Shown one piece after another: positions 24,658 to 24,797 of a stretch of DNA of 24,797 nt. Below the pieces are notes generated by a model. It did not search any database, was not told the origin of the DNA, and saw only the letters and a program-made list of their open reading frames with translations. Position 1 is the first letter of the stretch. Each line of letters starts with the position of its first letter. The position numbers and the translations under genes are program-made. The DNA is from Deinococcus sp. GTDB lineage: Bacteria > Deinococcota > Deinococci > Deinococcales > Deinococcaceae. The stretch spans positions 1-24,797 of the forward strand of contig NZ_JANYGJ010000206.1 of the NCBI RefSeq assembly GCF_025362455.1, read 5' to 3'.

Positions 24658-24797
24658 TAGAGCAGATTTCACAAAAAGGCCATAGGATAGGCAGCCCCGA
24701 ACCAGCCGAGGACATCCTGAACTGTTACGGCATCAAGGGCCTTCCCAATAGCACTCCAGAGCGATGGCAGGTCGCGCCACCGCCCAGCCCTGACCAA
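24658..24797 (-). mobile_element. Second end of the IS630-like element, inverted
   Basis: Bases 24658-24796 are the exact reverse complement of 1-139. The element end GAGCAGATTTCAC is preceded by TA at 24658-24659, with different flanking DNA from the left copy. The two element copies therefore point their transposase 3' ends towards each other across the window. The rest of this copy lies beyond the right edge. Confidence 0.8.
24669..24797 (-). CDS. IS630-like transposase, C-terminal fragment (partial)
   Basis: Minus-strand frame entering from the right edge and stopping with TGA at 24671-24669. It is identical in sequence to the left fragment, with one extra residue visible. The catalytic part is outside the window. 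Confidence 0.65.
   Translation of the reverse strand: MVRAGRWRDLPSLWSAIGKALDAVTVQDVLGWFGAAYPMAFL

Overview
The window (24.8 kb, very GC-rich) reads like a chromosomal segment of a Deinococcus species. The main grounds are: a giant TamB-like envelope protein; many genes whose start codon lies 6-7 nt after a TANNNT -10 box with no ribosome binding site, the leaderless layout known from Deinococcus; and several small proteins that look Deinococcus-restricted. No database search was possible, so the genus is an inference. Both edges are the same 139 bp in inverted orientation. These are the end of an IS630-like element carrying the 3' end of its transposase, so the window is probably a complete assembly contig that stops in two copies of one IS.

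Layout. From 1 to 139 is the IS end. From 316 to 2036 (+) an AAC(3)-like acetyltransferase is followed by an MtfA-type zinc peptidase. From 4106 down to 1988 (-) an FprA-type ferredoxin-NADP reductase is followed by two small acidic, probably related proteins. From 4280 to 5272 (+) lie two unrecognised small proteins, one membrane-anchored and one glycine-rich beta-type. From 6173 to 5409 (-) is a collagen-like lipoprotein whose C-terminal half is AT-rich and looks acquired. From 17333 to 6366 (-) one gene of about 11 kb encodes a 3655-residue TamB-like protein. From 18958 to 17709 (-) a C39-like exported peptidase overlaps tsaB (tRNA t6A synthesis). From 21822 to 19419 (-) a translationally coupled operon holds a NUDIX hydrolase, a gamma-carbonic anhydrase-like protein and an unrecognised protein with a disordered N-terminus. 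From 22217 to 24552 (+) a DUF898/YjgN-like membrane protein overlaps an M48 metallopeptidase. From 24658 to 24797 is the second IS end.

How the parts relate. Envelope functions dominate: TamB for lipid or outer-membrane protein traffic, the collagen-like lipoprotein, the exported C39-like protein, and the DUF898 plus M48 membrane protease pair. The rest is metabolism and maintenance: FprA redox, tsaB, NUDIX and gamma-CA.

The strongest unexplained signal is a window-wide pattern of short tandem duplications. At least 18 loci carry 2-4 copies of a 12-16 nt unit, in linkers of unrelated proteins and in intergenic DNA. Inside genes the periods are always 12 or 15, which keeps frame; between genes they are 13, 14, 15 or 16. 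I found no tRNA, rRNA, CRISPR array, phage module or recognisable defence system.
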